Source: Dendrocalamus latiflorus
Taxonomy: Eukaryota > Streptophyta > Magnoliopsida > Poales > Poaceae
Assembly (NCBI GenBank): GCA_017311315.1
Contig: CM029653.1
Coordinates: 41,479,122 to 41,543,121 of the forward strand
Direction: 5' to 3'
DNA: 64,000 nucleotides
Part shown: piece after piece, positions 29,866 through 41,523 of the stretch
Layout of the letters: every line of letters begins with the position of its first letter
Numbering within the stretch: position 1 is the first letter of the stretch
Made by a program: the position numbers and the translations under genes
Notes under the pieces: generated by a model
Database searches by the model: none
Seen by the model: the letters and a program-made list of their open reading frames with translations, nothing else
What the model was told of the DNA's origin: nothing

Positions 29866-30363
29866 GGCTCTCTTTCAGGCTACCAGCTAGCTGTTCAAAG
29901 GAAAGGAAGGAGGAAGCAATCGGATGAGATCTGGTCTGGATCACGAATCAGGTCGTTATGTTTTGGTCGTCAGCGTCACTATCAACTTTTGCACTATGGC
30001 GAAGACGAATTTGCTGGGGAGGGTACAATTTTTTTCCGCTATGGTCAGGCTGCCAGCAGATGTGTAGGATATATTTTCAACCCATCGGTTTCCTTGCACT
30101 TTCGTAGCTCCTTCCTTGCCTGGCTTGTACAGAGATTTCAGGTTTTAAGACCTTTTCGGCTACAGCTTATATTTAGTTCAAGCACTTATATGAACAAAAT
30201 TAATACTGATAAGTTGCTTTAAAAAAATATTTTAACAAATCATTTCAAAATAATAATGTAAAAGATATCTCCTTTGATAGTTTAAAAGAAATTATAAACC
30301 ATAAGTTAAAAAGAAGTTAACAGATGTGTCCCATGACCTCATCGGACAGGAAGAGACGCTGTG
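29866..30363 (-). promoter_or_regulatory. Proximal upstream region of the intact CNL gene
   Basis: About 500 bp between the CNL start codon and the Mutator-like insertion should hold its 5' UTR and core promoter. No clear TATA box could be assigned. It ends in CGAAACTGAC, the right-hand side of which is transposon. Confidence 0.35.
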
Positions 30364-30373
30364 CGAAACTGAC

Positions 30374-32000
30374 GAATTTTTTGTACGGATAATCTATTTT
30401 TTATTCAAAATTACATAAATATACCCGAGGGAAAATTTTTTACAAAAATAGGCTCCAGTCGCCGAATGGTTGGGCGACTGGAGCCTATCGCCCAACCAGA
30501 CCGCGACACAGTATGTCTCGCTGCACAGTAGAGCGACTACATCCAGTCGCTCTTCTGTTAGGCGACTAGCATGCAGTCGCCATCCCGTTAGGCGACTAAC
30601 ATGCAGTCGCCATCCCGTAGGGCGACTTCATGTAGCCCCCGTGTATTGTTTTAGATTTTGTGAATTTTGTAACGTTGAACGGGTAAAAAATACGGTGAAG
30701 TTGTAATAAAAGTTTATGTTCATTGTATATTGTAGGTGTGTAAAAAGTTTTAAAATTTTTTTTCCATGAAAGATTGAGTACAGAACGATCGATACATACA
30801 CTGTTAAGTGAGATAGTTTATGTGCGGAGAGAGATAATAGACTTCTGTAAATTTAAATAAACTTCATAATATAACTGTGAGTAACATGCCTCATGTTTTT
30901 TCATTACATGCATAACATATATAGCATCTGCAGCGTCGCCTCACTAGTCACCCTGGTGTGCCCCATCACCGCGCCCGCGTCCTCCCATACGGCCTCGCTT
31001 GGCCCTCCTCCGGTGAAATTTTCTACATCTAAATTTATACAATAATTTCAACATTAACTTTCCTATATCTAAATTTGTACACTAAACTTTCTACATCTAA
31101 ATTTCTACATTTAATTTTCTACACTAAATTTTCTACACTACATATTCTAAACTAATTTTGTAAACTAAATTTCTAAACTACATTTTCTAAACTATTTTTG
31201 TAAACTATATTTCTAAACTAATTTTCTACACTACATTTTCTAAACTAATTTTGTAAACTAAATTTCTAAACTACATTTTCTAAACTATTTTTGTAAACTA
31301 TATTTCTAAACTAATTTTCTACACTACATTTTCTAAACTATATTTTCTAAACTAAATTATCTACACTAATTATCTACACTAATTGTCTACACTAACTATC
31401 TTTCTACACTAAATTATCTACACTAACTATATTTCTAAACTAATTATCTACACTAACTATCTTTCTACACTAATTATCTACACTAACTATATTTCTAAAC
31501 TAATTATCTACACTAACTATCTACACTAACAAAAAATATAACACAAAAAATTACCTGGAAATCGCGCACTCCCTCTCCTCTTCTCCTCCTCTCCCTCTCT
31601 TTCTCCCCCCTCCTCTTCTCCTCCTCTCCCTCTCTTTCTCTCCCCCTCCTCTTCTCCTCCTCTCCTTTCCCCTTCTCTTCTCTGCGCGCCGAAGGAAACA
31701 GTGGCCGTCGGTCGGCGGGCGAGCGCGTTTTTGTATCCACCCTCAGTCGCCCAACGGTTCGGCGACTGAATTTCAGTCGCCCAACAGTTGGGCGACTTCC
31801 TTGCAGTCGCCGAACCGTTGGGCGACTGAAGTTAATCGCCCAACGGTTCGTAGACTCTCCAGCTGTCGCGATCCAGTTGGGCGAAAAGCTCTAGTCGCCC
31901 AACCATTAGGCGACTGGAGCCTATTTTTGTAAAAAAAATTTCCCGCGGGTATATTTATGTAATTTCGAATAAAAAATGGATTATCCGTACAAAAAAATTC
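30374..32000. mobile_element. Non-autonomous Mutator-like element, 1627 bp
   Basis: Long terminal inverted repeats of about 120 bp start GAATTTTTTGTACGGATAAT on both sides with only a few mismatches. Perfect 10-bp direct repeats CGAAACTGAC flank it (30364-30373 and 32001-32010), in the 9-11 bp range of Mutator-like elements. Inside each end are many hairpins of the form GGCGAC...GTCGCC (30455-30640 and 31745-31915). The middle has an AT-rich 'TTCTAAACTAA' array (31020-31530) and a polypyrimidine tract (31562-31690) with a ~46-bp period. No transposase is encoded. It lies within ~0.5 kb of the CNL start and may affect that promoter. Confidence 0.85.
31020..31530. repeat. AT-rich array of 'CTACACTAA / CTAAACTAATTTT' units
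   Basis: Dozens of imperfect 10-17-bp units of the form TTCTAAACTAATTTT and TATCTACACTAA run in tandem within the Mutator-like element. No coding function. Confidence 0.8.
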
Positions 32001-32010
32001 CGAAACTGAC

Positions 32011-33255
32011 ACAGCAATACTTTTTGGGATATTTAATAAGTAAGCAACTATGTCCACATTACCCCACTCTATAACTTGTGTCAGTGTTATAACGATATCT
32101 GGACATTTCTTTTCCGTAGAAATGTGAATCTTCGGCATATATGACACTATTCAGATCCTTATTTACAAAAAAATCAGTATACACGTGGTATTAGCAAAAA
32201 CATCTCTTCTGCTGCCCGGTGACTAGACGAGAGCGCCGTGGAGCTAACACATGTGACCTTCATTCCTTGCCTGGCTTGTGTAGAAATTTCAGGCCTCGTG
32301 ACATTGTCTCGCGATCTTAACAGAAGGGAAAAGACGGGGAGCTGAACTGACACGTCAATGGTGTTTTTTTTTCAGGCTTCGTGAAGAGGTATCATAGACG
32401 GTGACCGACCGCGAGGCAGACCGGCAAGCGAGAAGGCAGCGCACCGCGGACGGCTACTTGGCGCACGGTTGCAGTTCGACCAGCATGGTTGAAACCTAGT
32501 CCATGATCTAATGGGCAAAAATGCGATCAGACAACTCAGATATCTATCCTGAGTTCGCATTGTCTGCTTAAAAGCATTCTCATTTGATACATCCCATAAG
32601 ACCACTATTTATATCAAACGCCAACTTTCAAAGATTCATGCTACAAGTCAAGAGCTTTCATTTTCCAGACGAAAATGGGACGGAGTACCAGCCCAGGGCA
32701 TTCGATGCTACCATTCAAGTGCGCGCCACATCATACAAGCACAGGCATGTTACATGGTTGCAAAACTTCCTCAGTAGTTTTCTGATTGTGGACCAGGATT
32801 TCAGTACAACATGCCAAAACAAGGCCTAATACAGGCAATATGAAAAAACAATTGTGCGAGAATTAAATTTAGAACTAATTCAGGTCATCTTTGGCAACAG
32901 CCATTTTAAACCAAAACACAGCCAGTTGACATGATTTTCGTCCAGTTCACCACTCTTTAAACCGACTGGACCTACAATCGAAACAATGTGGTATGTCAGC
33001 CTGATGCTGAGTTTCAAATACATAGCGGTAGTATCGTTGTAGGTATTTTAGCAGCTAATAATGCAAGTATGATAAAAGGCATACATACGATGATAAGATA
33101 TAGCAAGGCAGGTAAAGTCAGTCCTGATTATTCAAAAGTGTAAAGAATAACATGAAAAATCTGTCAAACAGATAGGACGCCTAAATTGGACACTATGGTG
33201 TTAGGCCACCACGAATTCAACCCAAATTCGGGTACATTTTCTGAAAATATCAGAT
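32011..33255. other. Intergenic DNA, no feature recognised
   Basis: Short frames near 32372-32830 lack family features. No element termini seen. The right end adjoins the LARD. Confidence 0.4.
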
Positions 33256-34036
33256 TGTTGTAAGTGTGAAAACCAAACACAAGTGACTGGGTGGATGATG
33301 GCCGTCTTACGGGCCGTTGTCCATGAGAGTAAAAATGACAAAAGGTTTATACAGGTTCAGAGGTCCGAGAGGACCACCCTACTCCTGTTGGCTCACCAAC
33401 AGGGGGTTACCTCCGGGGAGGGAGCCCCCGAGGGCTCACCAATTTGAATGTACTTCTTTTTTGCTCATGAGAGTTCAAGAGCCTCCCAAATGAGGGATAC
33501 ATAGGGTATTTATAGGGTGCCTTTGGTTGAGCTTTTGGAAGCTGCTTTTGCTTCCAAAAAGCCAACCAAAGGGGTGGAAACCAGAAGCTGCTTTTTCAGA
33601 AGTAGCTACTTTTGGGTAGTACAGTTTTGAAAGCACCTTGGACCCTGCTTTTAGCTTTTGGCTTTCTGCTTTTTGAAATGGTGAAAATAGAGAGCTGTTT
33701 CACAGTTGTTTCAAAGAAAATATAGATAGGAGGTAAGTTTTATACTTGTTTGAACCAAACAGCTTACAGCTTTTCCACAGCCCACAACCTACAACAGCTT
33801 TTTCACAGCCCACAGCTCACAGCAGCTTTTTCAGAAGCCACAGCTCAACCAAACACACCCATAGGCTCTTAGGCCTATACAAATGACTGAAATACCCCTT
33901 AGGGGACAGCTACCCTATGAGTACAAATAGGGGGTATCATTGTCCTTTTTGGGTATAACTGCATTTCTTGATCTGCATATGTGCGTCTTCTATAGAGCGG
34001 ACCCTGCAGCGAGGGAGTAATTTTACTCCTCCAACA
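33256..34036 (-). repeat. Left LTR of LARD, carrying a MITE
   Basis: 781 bp, of which 33515-33860 is an inserted MITE. Without it the length (about 435 bp) agrees with the right LTR. Confidence 0.85.
33515..33860. mobile_element. MITE with GGGTG termini and 3-bp duplication (copy 1)
   Basis: 346 bp starting GGGTGCCTTTGGTTGAGCT; the right end inverted is GGGTGTGTTTGGTTGAGCT. The sister LTR at 40183-40674 preserves the empty site (TATTTATAGGCTC), which shows that ATA was duplicated on insertion. A second copy lies at 50357-50709. Confidence 0.85.
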
Positions 34037-34499
34037 CTAGCCCCCTGCCCCCTTGGCGTTTTAGAGAAAAGGTCCAATGGGGTAGTTTTGAGTTGTATTT
34101 TCCGTGCCAAGGTTGATCTCTACCAAAACTTTGATGAATTTCATCAGAAGTTGTATCCGAAATTGTGCAACGAAGGTGCGCACGTCAAGCCCTTTCCTTG
34201 ATCAAATCGCCCCAAGCAATTGTGAGATCACCAGTTTGTGCCTAACTCCAAAGTTCCCATGAGCCAGCTCTAGGACAGGCCACTTATGCTGACCCCTTTT
34301 CGAACCAACTCTTGCAATGGGCCTCTCTTGGCCGGCCCATCTGGGCACAATGCCGGTTAAGGCCTTCTGTTGGCCGGCTCAAAGAGGAGGTAAAGCAAAT
34401 AGATGAGAAAGGCTGCCTTTCCCACTCCTTTTGGGAGCAAGCATAAGCGGGGTGGAGGGAAGGCAAGCCGGGATCAGCACCGAGAGGAGTGAAGGCAAG

Positions 34500-34810
34500 C
34501 CAGGAGGAGGCGCGTCTCTGGCCTTGGGCGAGCGGGAGGGCGTCGGCAGAGCTAGTGTCGCTCAGCGGTGAGCTAAAGCGAGGAGGCGCGTCCCTGACCT
34601 TGGGCGAGCAGGAGGGCGCCGACGGAGCTAGTGTCGCTCGGCGATGAGCTAAAGCGAGGCATGTCCCTGTCCTTGGGCGAGCGAGAGGGCGCCGACAGAG
34701 CCAGTGTTGCTCAACGGTGAGCTAAAGCGAGGAGGCGTGTCCCTGACCTTGGGTAAGCGAGAGGGCGCCAGCAGAGCTAATGTTACCCGACGGCAAGCTG
34801 AAGCGAGTGT
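34500..34810. repeat. LARD minisatellite A, ~87-bp unit x4
   Basis: Four imperfect units containing GCGTCCCTGACCTTGGGCGA and GGTGAGCTAAAGCGAGGAGG follow each other. Confidence 0.75.
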
Positions 34811-35214
34811 CAGGCTAGGTGAGCCCATGGTCGCTGTGCCCTCGATTTCTTGCTCTCCCTCCCTTCTTGCTTCGTCGCGGGGTGCATGGTGCAAGAGCGT
34901 TGCCGCTGGGAGCCAGCGTCAAGGAGCTTGGCCGCCGGAGTGCACAGCTGCTGGGCCACTTGACTGCCTGACGCATGGTGTCGGCGGTCAGTTACAAGAG
35001 CGCCCGGAGGGTGAATATCGGCGTGCCGAGCAAGTATTCACCAGGGTGCGTTCACCACGGCGGTGGTTCTTAATTGTATGGGTTGTTGAATGCTAATGCT
35101 GGTTTCTGATGTCTCATGTATGAGTTGTTGAATGCCAGGGGGCACTGATATTTTTGCTAGGACACTTACTTTTCGGTATGAGTGGTTTTGAGAGGGCATC
35201 TAAGTTTGGTGGTT

Positions 35215-35490
35215 TTGAGAGGGCGTTTTCGTTTGAGTGGTTTTAGCAGGGTGCCTTTGAGCGGTAATGTCAGGGCGCTCGACCTCGAGGGTTTTGGTAG
35301 GGCGCCCTAGAGCAGTAATGTCAAGGCGCTCGGCCTCGAGCGGTTTTGGCAAGGCGCCTTTGAGCGGTAATGTCAGGGCGCTCGGTTTTGAGCGGTTTTG
35401 GTAGGGCGTCTTTGAGCGGTAACGTCAGGGCGCTCAACTTCGAGCGGTAATGTTAGGGCGCTCGGCTTTGAGCGGTTTTTGCAGGGCCCC
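35215..35490. repeat. LARD minisatellite B, ~60-bp unit
   Basis: About five units of TTTGAGCGGTAATGTCAGGG with CGCTCGG and GGTTTTGGTAGGGCG. 'CAGGGCGC' continues as a looser motif to about 36100. Confidence 0.75.
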
Positions 35491-36374
35491 CGCGCACGTA
35501 GTTTTTGCCAGGGCGTGCGGCCCCTCATCTTGCTAGGACGTTCACACTTCTTTTGCCAGGGCGCTCGGACCCTCTTTTGAAAGGGCTCCCTCAGGTGTAA
35601 AGTTTGATGAGATGTTATGCCCAGGTAGCTTCCAAAATGAGGGGCGTTTTTATTTTGCCAGGGCGCTGGAGAGCACTTGCTAGGGCGCTAGCGCTAAGGA
35701 TCCTTGACTAAGTACGCGTGCACAAGGCGCCGAAACTTTTTTCTACCAGAGCGTCTCCGCTTAGGGCGCTTGGCTACTTGGAGCATCCCCTAGCCAATGT
35801 AGTGTATTGTGTCTTGAGGGGCAGGTGAACTATCTATCATGACAGAAGCCACTAGGGCGCCAGCCAGTGGCTGTCATTGCGCCCAAGCAGAGGACGTCAG
35901 GGGGCTGACCGGAGATCGCCATGGCGCCAAGTGGAGATTGCCAGGGCGCCGAGGTGCACAAGGTGTGGGCGCCGAGGTGCCTGGGCTCCATGCTTTCAAT
36001 GACCCGGATGCGAAGGCGTGGCCTACTGGAGCACCTGGCGCCGGGCGATTTATAGGGCACCAGCGGCCGGACACCAAGGGCAAAGACGGTGGTGTGCTAG
36101 GGTATTGGTGATAGGGCATGTTGGAGCGCAGGTTAGACGACCACCAAATGGGGGTATGGTGCTGGTTGCTCGAGTGCCGAGATGTTGGCTGTCAGGTCAC
36201 TTCGGCGACCAGTTGTAGGTGTGAACTGCTTTTTCTTTTCGTGCACCATGACAGAAGCAAAACGCTGGCCGCACCATATTTACTTCCTTGTCTGTGTCCA
36301 TGGTGTCAAGGCTTGTAGGAGGCTCGCAGGGTACGGACGTCGGGGCGTGCAGGGTGCGGGGCACCAAATCGTGG

Positions 36375-36482
36375 CCCTTCTGTAGACTTGTAGAAGTATG
36401 GAGCATTTTAGACTGGAGGTGGTAGGATTCCTCAACACTAGGCCCCTGTCCCTTGGGCGCCTAAAGGGCAAAGAAGAGTGCT
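36375..36482. repeat. Internal direct repeat of the LARD (partner near 39700-39825)
   Basis: The block GTAGACTT...ATTTTAGACGGGAGGTGG...GGCAAAGAAGAGTGCTAAGG occurs twice, near 36380 and 39702. Both copies carry a 'CCTGTCCCTTGGGCGCC'-like tract resembling the edge of the LTR, which suggests an older nested or rearranged retroelement. Confidence 0.6.
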
Positions 36483-36879
36483 AAGGTCATGTATCCTATT
36501 GACAATATGCTCGCCATAGTACATTGGGAGTTTTTGCAGGGCGCCAAAGACTTCGCCAAATATCAAGACGAGAATGCATGCCCCCAACATTTAGCCAAAT
36601 TTTGACTCGATGTCGCGCAAGGCCTAAGGCCTGAGGGATCTATGCGAAGGCACCCATGACTAAACCAAATTTTGGCTTGATGGGCATGCAGACACCCATG
36701 CGAGGGGTGAGGGCTTCGCCCGAGGCACGAGGAATCCATGCGAGGGCACCCTGACTTAGCCAAATTTAGGCTTGATGGGCACGCAGGCTGCCCATGTAAG
36801 GGGCGAGGGCTTCGCCCGGGCATGAGGACCAAGAGATCCACGCGAGGGCATCATGACTTGGCCTACGAGACAAGCGGTG

Positions 36880-38170
36880 CGACGGAGCAAACCAGTGGAG
36901 GCGGAGTAGCAAACGCAAGGCCACCTTGCTGAGGCGTAGCCTACAAGGCAGACTACGCGTTGGTGCGAGCTGGTGGAGGCGAAGTGGCGGACGCATAGCC
37001 ACCAAACTTAGGCACAACCTTCGAGGCAGGTGGCGGGCCAGGACAAAGCCTGTGGAAGCGAAGCAGTAGACATGGGTAGCCTCATTGAGGCACAACCTTT
37101 GAGGCGGGCGCCACACCAGTGCGAAGCCTCTGAAGGTGAAGTGGCGAACACGAAGTCGCCCTACTGAGGCAAAGCCTTTGGAGGCGAAGTAGTCGATGTA
37201 GGCCAGCTCGTCGAGACATCCTTCGAGACAAGTGGCTCATTGAAGGTGTCATAGTAGGAGATGCAGGGTCGCCCTGCTGAGGCAAAGCCTTTGAGGCTGA
37301 TAGCGCATCGGAGTTATGCCTGTGAAAGCGAAGTATTGGACGTGGACCGCCTCATCAAGGCATGGCCTTCGAGGCAGGCATGCGCATCGAAGCGATGCCT
37401 GTGAAGGTGAAGTAGGAGACACAAAGTCGCACTGCCGAGGCATAGCCTTCCAGGCAGGTGGTGCGTCGAAGCGAAGCCTATGAAGACAAAGTTGGAGACG
37501 CGAGGCCACCCTGCCGAGACATAGCAGGCGAAGTTGAAAACGCGGACTCGCCCTGCTGAGGCATAACTTCAAGGGCGGCAGCGTGTCGAAGCGAAGCTTG
37601 TGGAGGCAAAGCCAAAGGCGTCAAGTCACCCTGCTGAGGCATAGCCTTCCAGGCAGGTGGCACGTCAGAGCGAAGCTTGTTAAGATGAAGTTGGAGACAT
37701 GAGTCCACCCTACCGAGGCATAGCCTTCGAGCCGAGCAGCGCATTGAAGCGAAGCCTATGGAGGCGAAGTTGAAGACGCGGGGTTGCCCCGCTGAGGCAT
37801 AACCTCCGAGGCAGGCAGCGCATTGAAGTGAAGCCTGTGGAGGTGAAGCTGAAGGCACGGGGTTGCCCTGCCGAGGCATAGCCTTCGAAGCGAGCAAAGT
37901 GTCGAAGCGACACCTATTGAGGTGAAGACTCGTGGTTGCCCTACCAAGGCATAGCCTTCAAGGCGGGTAGCGTGCCGAAGCGAGGTTTGCAAAGGCAAAA
38001 TCATCTACACAAGGCCGCCCCACCAAGACTCTGCCTTTTAGGTAGGCGACGCGTCAAAATGAGGCCTGTGAAGTCAAAGTCATCGACACGGGACCGCCCC
38101 ACTGAGTCACTTTGCCTTCAAGGTGGGCGACGCATCCAAGCGAAGCATGTGAAGGCGAAGTCATCAACGT
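36880..38170. repeat. LARD minisatellite C, ~78-bp unit, ~15 copies
   Basis: Units contain GAGGCATAGCCTTCGAGGC, GGCGAAGCCTGTGGAGGCGA and CGCCCTGCTGAGGC with a spacing near 78 bp. The unit is not a stable multiple of three, so the repetitive minus-strand reading frames across it are not credible proteins. Confidence 0.8.
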
Positions 38171-38275
38171 AGGGCCGCCCCATCGAGGCACTACCTTCGA
38201 GGTGGGCCGCCCCATCGAGGCACTACCTTCGAGGTGGGCCGCCCCATCGAGGCACTACCTTCGAGGTGAGCGGTA
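38170..38275. repeat. LARD minisatellite D, 33-bp unit x3
   Basis: Three nearly identical units of GGGCCGCCCCATCGAGGCAC followed by TACCTTCGAGGT. Confidence 0.85.
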
Positions 38276-38284
38276 GCATTCTCT

Positions 38285-39090
38285 AGTAGACTTGAGAGTG
38301 CCCATGAGATTAAATCACAGGGCGCCTTGGAGGTGCATTCATGAGACTTGAGTCATGAACATATCGAAGGGGTGCCCATGAGACTACGTCATGAGGCACT
38401 AAATAACCACTTGGGGTGGTAGCCCCCAAGCAAACTTGGAGACACCCATGAGGCTAACTCATGGGCATCTTGGAGGTGTGCCTACGACACTTAAGTCACG
38501 GCATACCGAGGAGGTGACCACGAGACTAGGTCATGGAGCACCAAATGGCCACTAGGGGTGGTAGCCCTGAGTGCAGGCGCCCATGAGGCATACTCATGAA
38601 CACCTTAGAGGTGTGCCCACGATACTAAGTCATAGGCACACTGGAGGTGTGCCCACGAGGCTAAGTCGTGGGGCATCGAATGGCCACCAAGGGTGGTAGC
38701 CCCCCAGCGGACATGGGGATGCCCACGAGGCTTGCTCTGGCACCTTGAAAGCATGCCCACGACACTAAGTCATAAGCACACCGACAAGGTGCCCACAAGG
38801 CTAAGTCGTGGCACGCCGAATAGCCACTAGGGGTGGTAACCCCAATGGGCTTGGAGGCGCCAATGAGGCTTACTATGGGCATCTTGGAGGTGTACCCACG
38901 ACACTAAGTCATAAGCACACCGAATAGATGCCCACGAGGCTGAGTTGTGGGGCATCGGATGGCCACTTGGTGGTAGCCCCCCAATGGGCTTGGAGGCACC
39001 CATGTGGCTTACAGGCACCTTGTTGGTGTGCCCACGACATAAGTTATAGGCACACCGAAGGAGTGCCCACGAGGCTAAGTCGTAGGCCTC
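38285..39090. repeat. LARD minisatellite E, ~115-130-bp unit, ~6-7 copies
   Basis: Units combine 'GCCCACGAGGCTAAGTCGTG', 'GGCCACTAGGGGTGGTAGCC' and 'GGTGTGCCCACGACACTAAG'. Confidence 0.75.
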
Positions 39091-40182
39091 CGAAGTATGA
39101 GGGTTGTAGAGCTCTTTTACCCCCTAGGTGGGGGTTTTTTCTTGGTGATCGGGAATACATGACAATGTTTAACCCTTGCCAAGCAACGAAGCGAGGCGTA
39201 TGGTGACCCGGTGGTCATTCGACGCATGGCTTGGAATCTAAGGGAGATGAGTCATCAGCAATCCATCAACTTGGGCACTGGGCCCAAGTTATCGCTCATG
39301 CCCTAGGTCCAGCAGGACACGAGCCACCATGGTAGAGGCGACAAATGCCCAAGCCATCTTGGACTTTTGCTAGGAGACCACGGAGGTCGTACGCCCTACG
39401 CACCATGGGGATGAGATCCCATGCGGGAAAAGTGTCTCAAGAGCCCAAGCGAGGGCATTGGGCCAAGAGAGGGCGTTGGGCCGCACAAGGGCGATGTCGC
39501 CAGGGCACCATGGCGCGGGCGCTGGGTTGATGACTTGCCAAGGCATGGTGAGGATGTCCATGTAACAGAGCGTGTAGCGTGCGAGCATCCAACGAGCTTC
39601 GAACCACTTCCATGTGCTCAGTCGAACAAGACATTCAGCCACATGCCCTACCAATGGGCTGGAGGCCAAGCGCCTGGGCAAGGGGGCTCAGTTCGCTCCT
39701 TCTGTAGACTTACCAATGTATAGATCATTTTAGACGGGAGGTGGTAGGATTCCCCTGTCCCTTACCCCTAGCCTTGACCCTAGCCCCTAGAGCGCCTGAG
39801 GGGCAAAGAAGAGTGCTAAGGTCTTCATCGCCCTGTAGTTTGTGACGTTATGTGTCCCGGGGGTGATGGCTAGACCCAGCACCCTTGGCCCTCTATTGGC
39901 GAGGGCGCTTTGAGTTTCCCGCCCTTGGCTGGACCCTGCATCGACTAGCACAAGGAAGGATGCACTTGGGAGTCCCAGATCACGTAGGACGTTGTCCATC
40001 CCGAGGTAGAGGGCCCTAATCCCTGACAATGGTGCATGCCCAGGGCTCCTCCGGAAAGTGGACTTGTCCTCCACGAGCTCATTGCACTCCAAAGCTAGAG
40101 GAGGCTTTGTGGACACAGAGTATTTATTGGTAGGAGTCATAGCCTTTCGTCAATTAGCTACGGTCCCCATGGACGGTGCCAA

Positions 40183-40674
40183 TGTTGTAGGTGTGAAAAC
40201 CAAACACAAGTGAGTGGGTGGACGTCGACCGTCTTACGAGCCGTCGTCCATGAGTAAAAAACGACAGAGGGTTTATATAGGTTCAGGGGTCTGAGAGGAC
40301 CGCCCTACTTCTGTAAGTGAGCCAACAGGGAGTTACCTCCAGGGAGGGAGCCTCCGAGGGCTCACTAGTTTGAAGACCGCCCTACTTCTGTAAGTGAGCC
40401 AACAGGGAGTTACCTCCAGGGAGGGAGCCTCCGAGGGCTCACTAGTTTGAATGTACTTTTTTGCTCATGAGAGCTCAAGAGCCCCCCAAATGAGAGATAC
40501 ATAGGGTATTTATAGGCTCTTACAAATGACCGAAATGCCCCTTAGGGATAGCTACCCTATGAGTACAAATAGGGGGTATAATCGTCCTTTTAGAGTATAA
40601 CTGCATTTGTTGATATGCATGTGTCTTCTATAGAGCAGACCCCGCAACGAGGGAGTAATTTTATTCCTCCAACA
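40183..40674 (-). repeat. Right LTR of LARD (5' LTR in its own direction)
   Basis: 492 bp, including an exact 77-bp tandem duplication (40298-40374 and 40375-40451). Confidence 0.85.
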
Positions 40675-40821
40675 TAGAGTATACCTTTGAAAAATATACT
40701 CGAATTCAAAGATTTTGAACAAAATTGTATCACATTCTTTGTTGATTTATATATATAATCAGCACATACCTACAAACAAGCTATCATAAAAAAGGCAACT
40801 ACAATTCGAATATCAATTGAA

Positions 40822-40968
40822 GGGCGGGCCTGGCGCATTGGTGGTCTCTCCATTGTGCGCTGGTGGTTGCGGGTTCGAATCAGCCTCTCTACAAAGCAAG
40901 GGAAAGGATGCCTAGAAAATCCCCTTCCCCAAACCCCACATAATGTGGGAGCTTCAGCACTGGGTACA
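40822..40968 (+). mobile_element. Au-type tRNA-derived SINE
   Basis: 147 bp with a pol III A box TGGCGCATTGGT and a B box GGTTCGAATC, then the body and the tail GTGGGAGCTTCAGCACTGGG characteristic of Au SINEs. It is flanked by an imperfect 18-bp direct repeat (ATTCGAATATCAATTGAA / ATTCGGATATCAGTTCAA), its target duplication. It is not a functional tRNA gene. Confidence 0.85.
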
Positions 40969-41167
40969 ATTCGGATATCAGTTCAAACTTGTTCGAACTA
41001 GTTAGTAAAATAGTTTCTCGACAACCAAAAAATTCCTACATTGATACATAAGGGAAATACCTATTTTAAATCATGGTGTCCTAACACCATAGTGTCCTAA
41101 GTAATTATACTATATAATTATACCTCTTAAGTGATGTTGTTGTACCTCTTTATCCTTATACATACTC

Positions 41168-41192
41168 TAATAATAATAATAATAATAATAAA
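41168..41192. repeat. (TAA)n microsatellite
   Basis: About eight TAA units. Confidence 0.9.
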
Positions 41193-41456
41193 TACTCTAA
41201 AGTGAGTTTCATGAAAAAATTCATCATAGTCCAATTTTTATAGCACAATTTATGTATATAGTCCTTTTACATATAAAAAAGGATATATAGCAAAAAAACA
41301 AAGAATTCCGATGAAATTTTTTTCGACCATGTTGCATTGAAGCATCTTAAAATTAGTATTTAAGTATACTGAAAATAATAAAGAAGTATAACATATTCGT
41401 TTAAGTAGTATATTAGAAGTAAGAGTATATACTTCTTGGGGTATAGAAAACCTATA

Positions 41457-41514
41457 GGAAAATGATTCTATACTTCTGGGAGTACATACTCCTAGAAGTA
41501 TAGAATCATTTTCC
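41457..41514. repeat. 28-bp inverted repeat with 2-bp loop
   Basis: Left arm 41457-41484 and right arm 41487-41514 are reverse complements with one mismatch, giving an almost seamless hairpin. Confidence 0.85.
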
Positions 41515-41523
41515 GATGCAAGT

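Larger units (their letters stand above)
33256..40674 (-). mobile_element. Large non-coding LTR retrotransposon derivative (LARD), 7.4 kb
   Basis: Two LTRs begin TGTTGTARGTGTGAAAACC and end CTCCAACA (33256-34036 and 40183-40674). Left of the right LTR, on the minus strand, is the gypsy-type primer-binding context TTGGCACCGTCCATGGGGA. Right of the left LTR is a polypurine tract, complement of TAGCCCCCTGCCCCCT. The 6.1-kb interior has no gag, protease, integrase or RT; instead it is filled with at least five minisatellite families. The flanking pentamers CAGAT and TAGAG do not match, so the target duplication has decayed or an end has recombined. The LTR size difference is explained by a 346-bp MITE in the left one and a 77-bp tandem duplication in the right one. 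Confidence 0.82.

Noticed and set aside
36197..38172. Repetitive minus-strand frames resembling a tandem-repeat protein
   Set aside because: They fall in LARD minisatellites whose unit length is not a multiple of three; frames drift and stop.
38170..39090. Regularly spaced repeats that might suggest a CRISPR-like array
   Set aside because: Units are contiguous tandem minisatellites without unique spacers, in a plant retroelement.
33251..40679. Target duplication for the LARD
   Set aside because: CAGAT and TAGAG differ at two of five positions; not claimed.
40822..40968. Possible tRNA gene from A and B boxes
   Set aside because: No cloverleaf; body, tail and target duplication identify a SINE.
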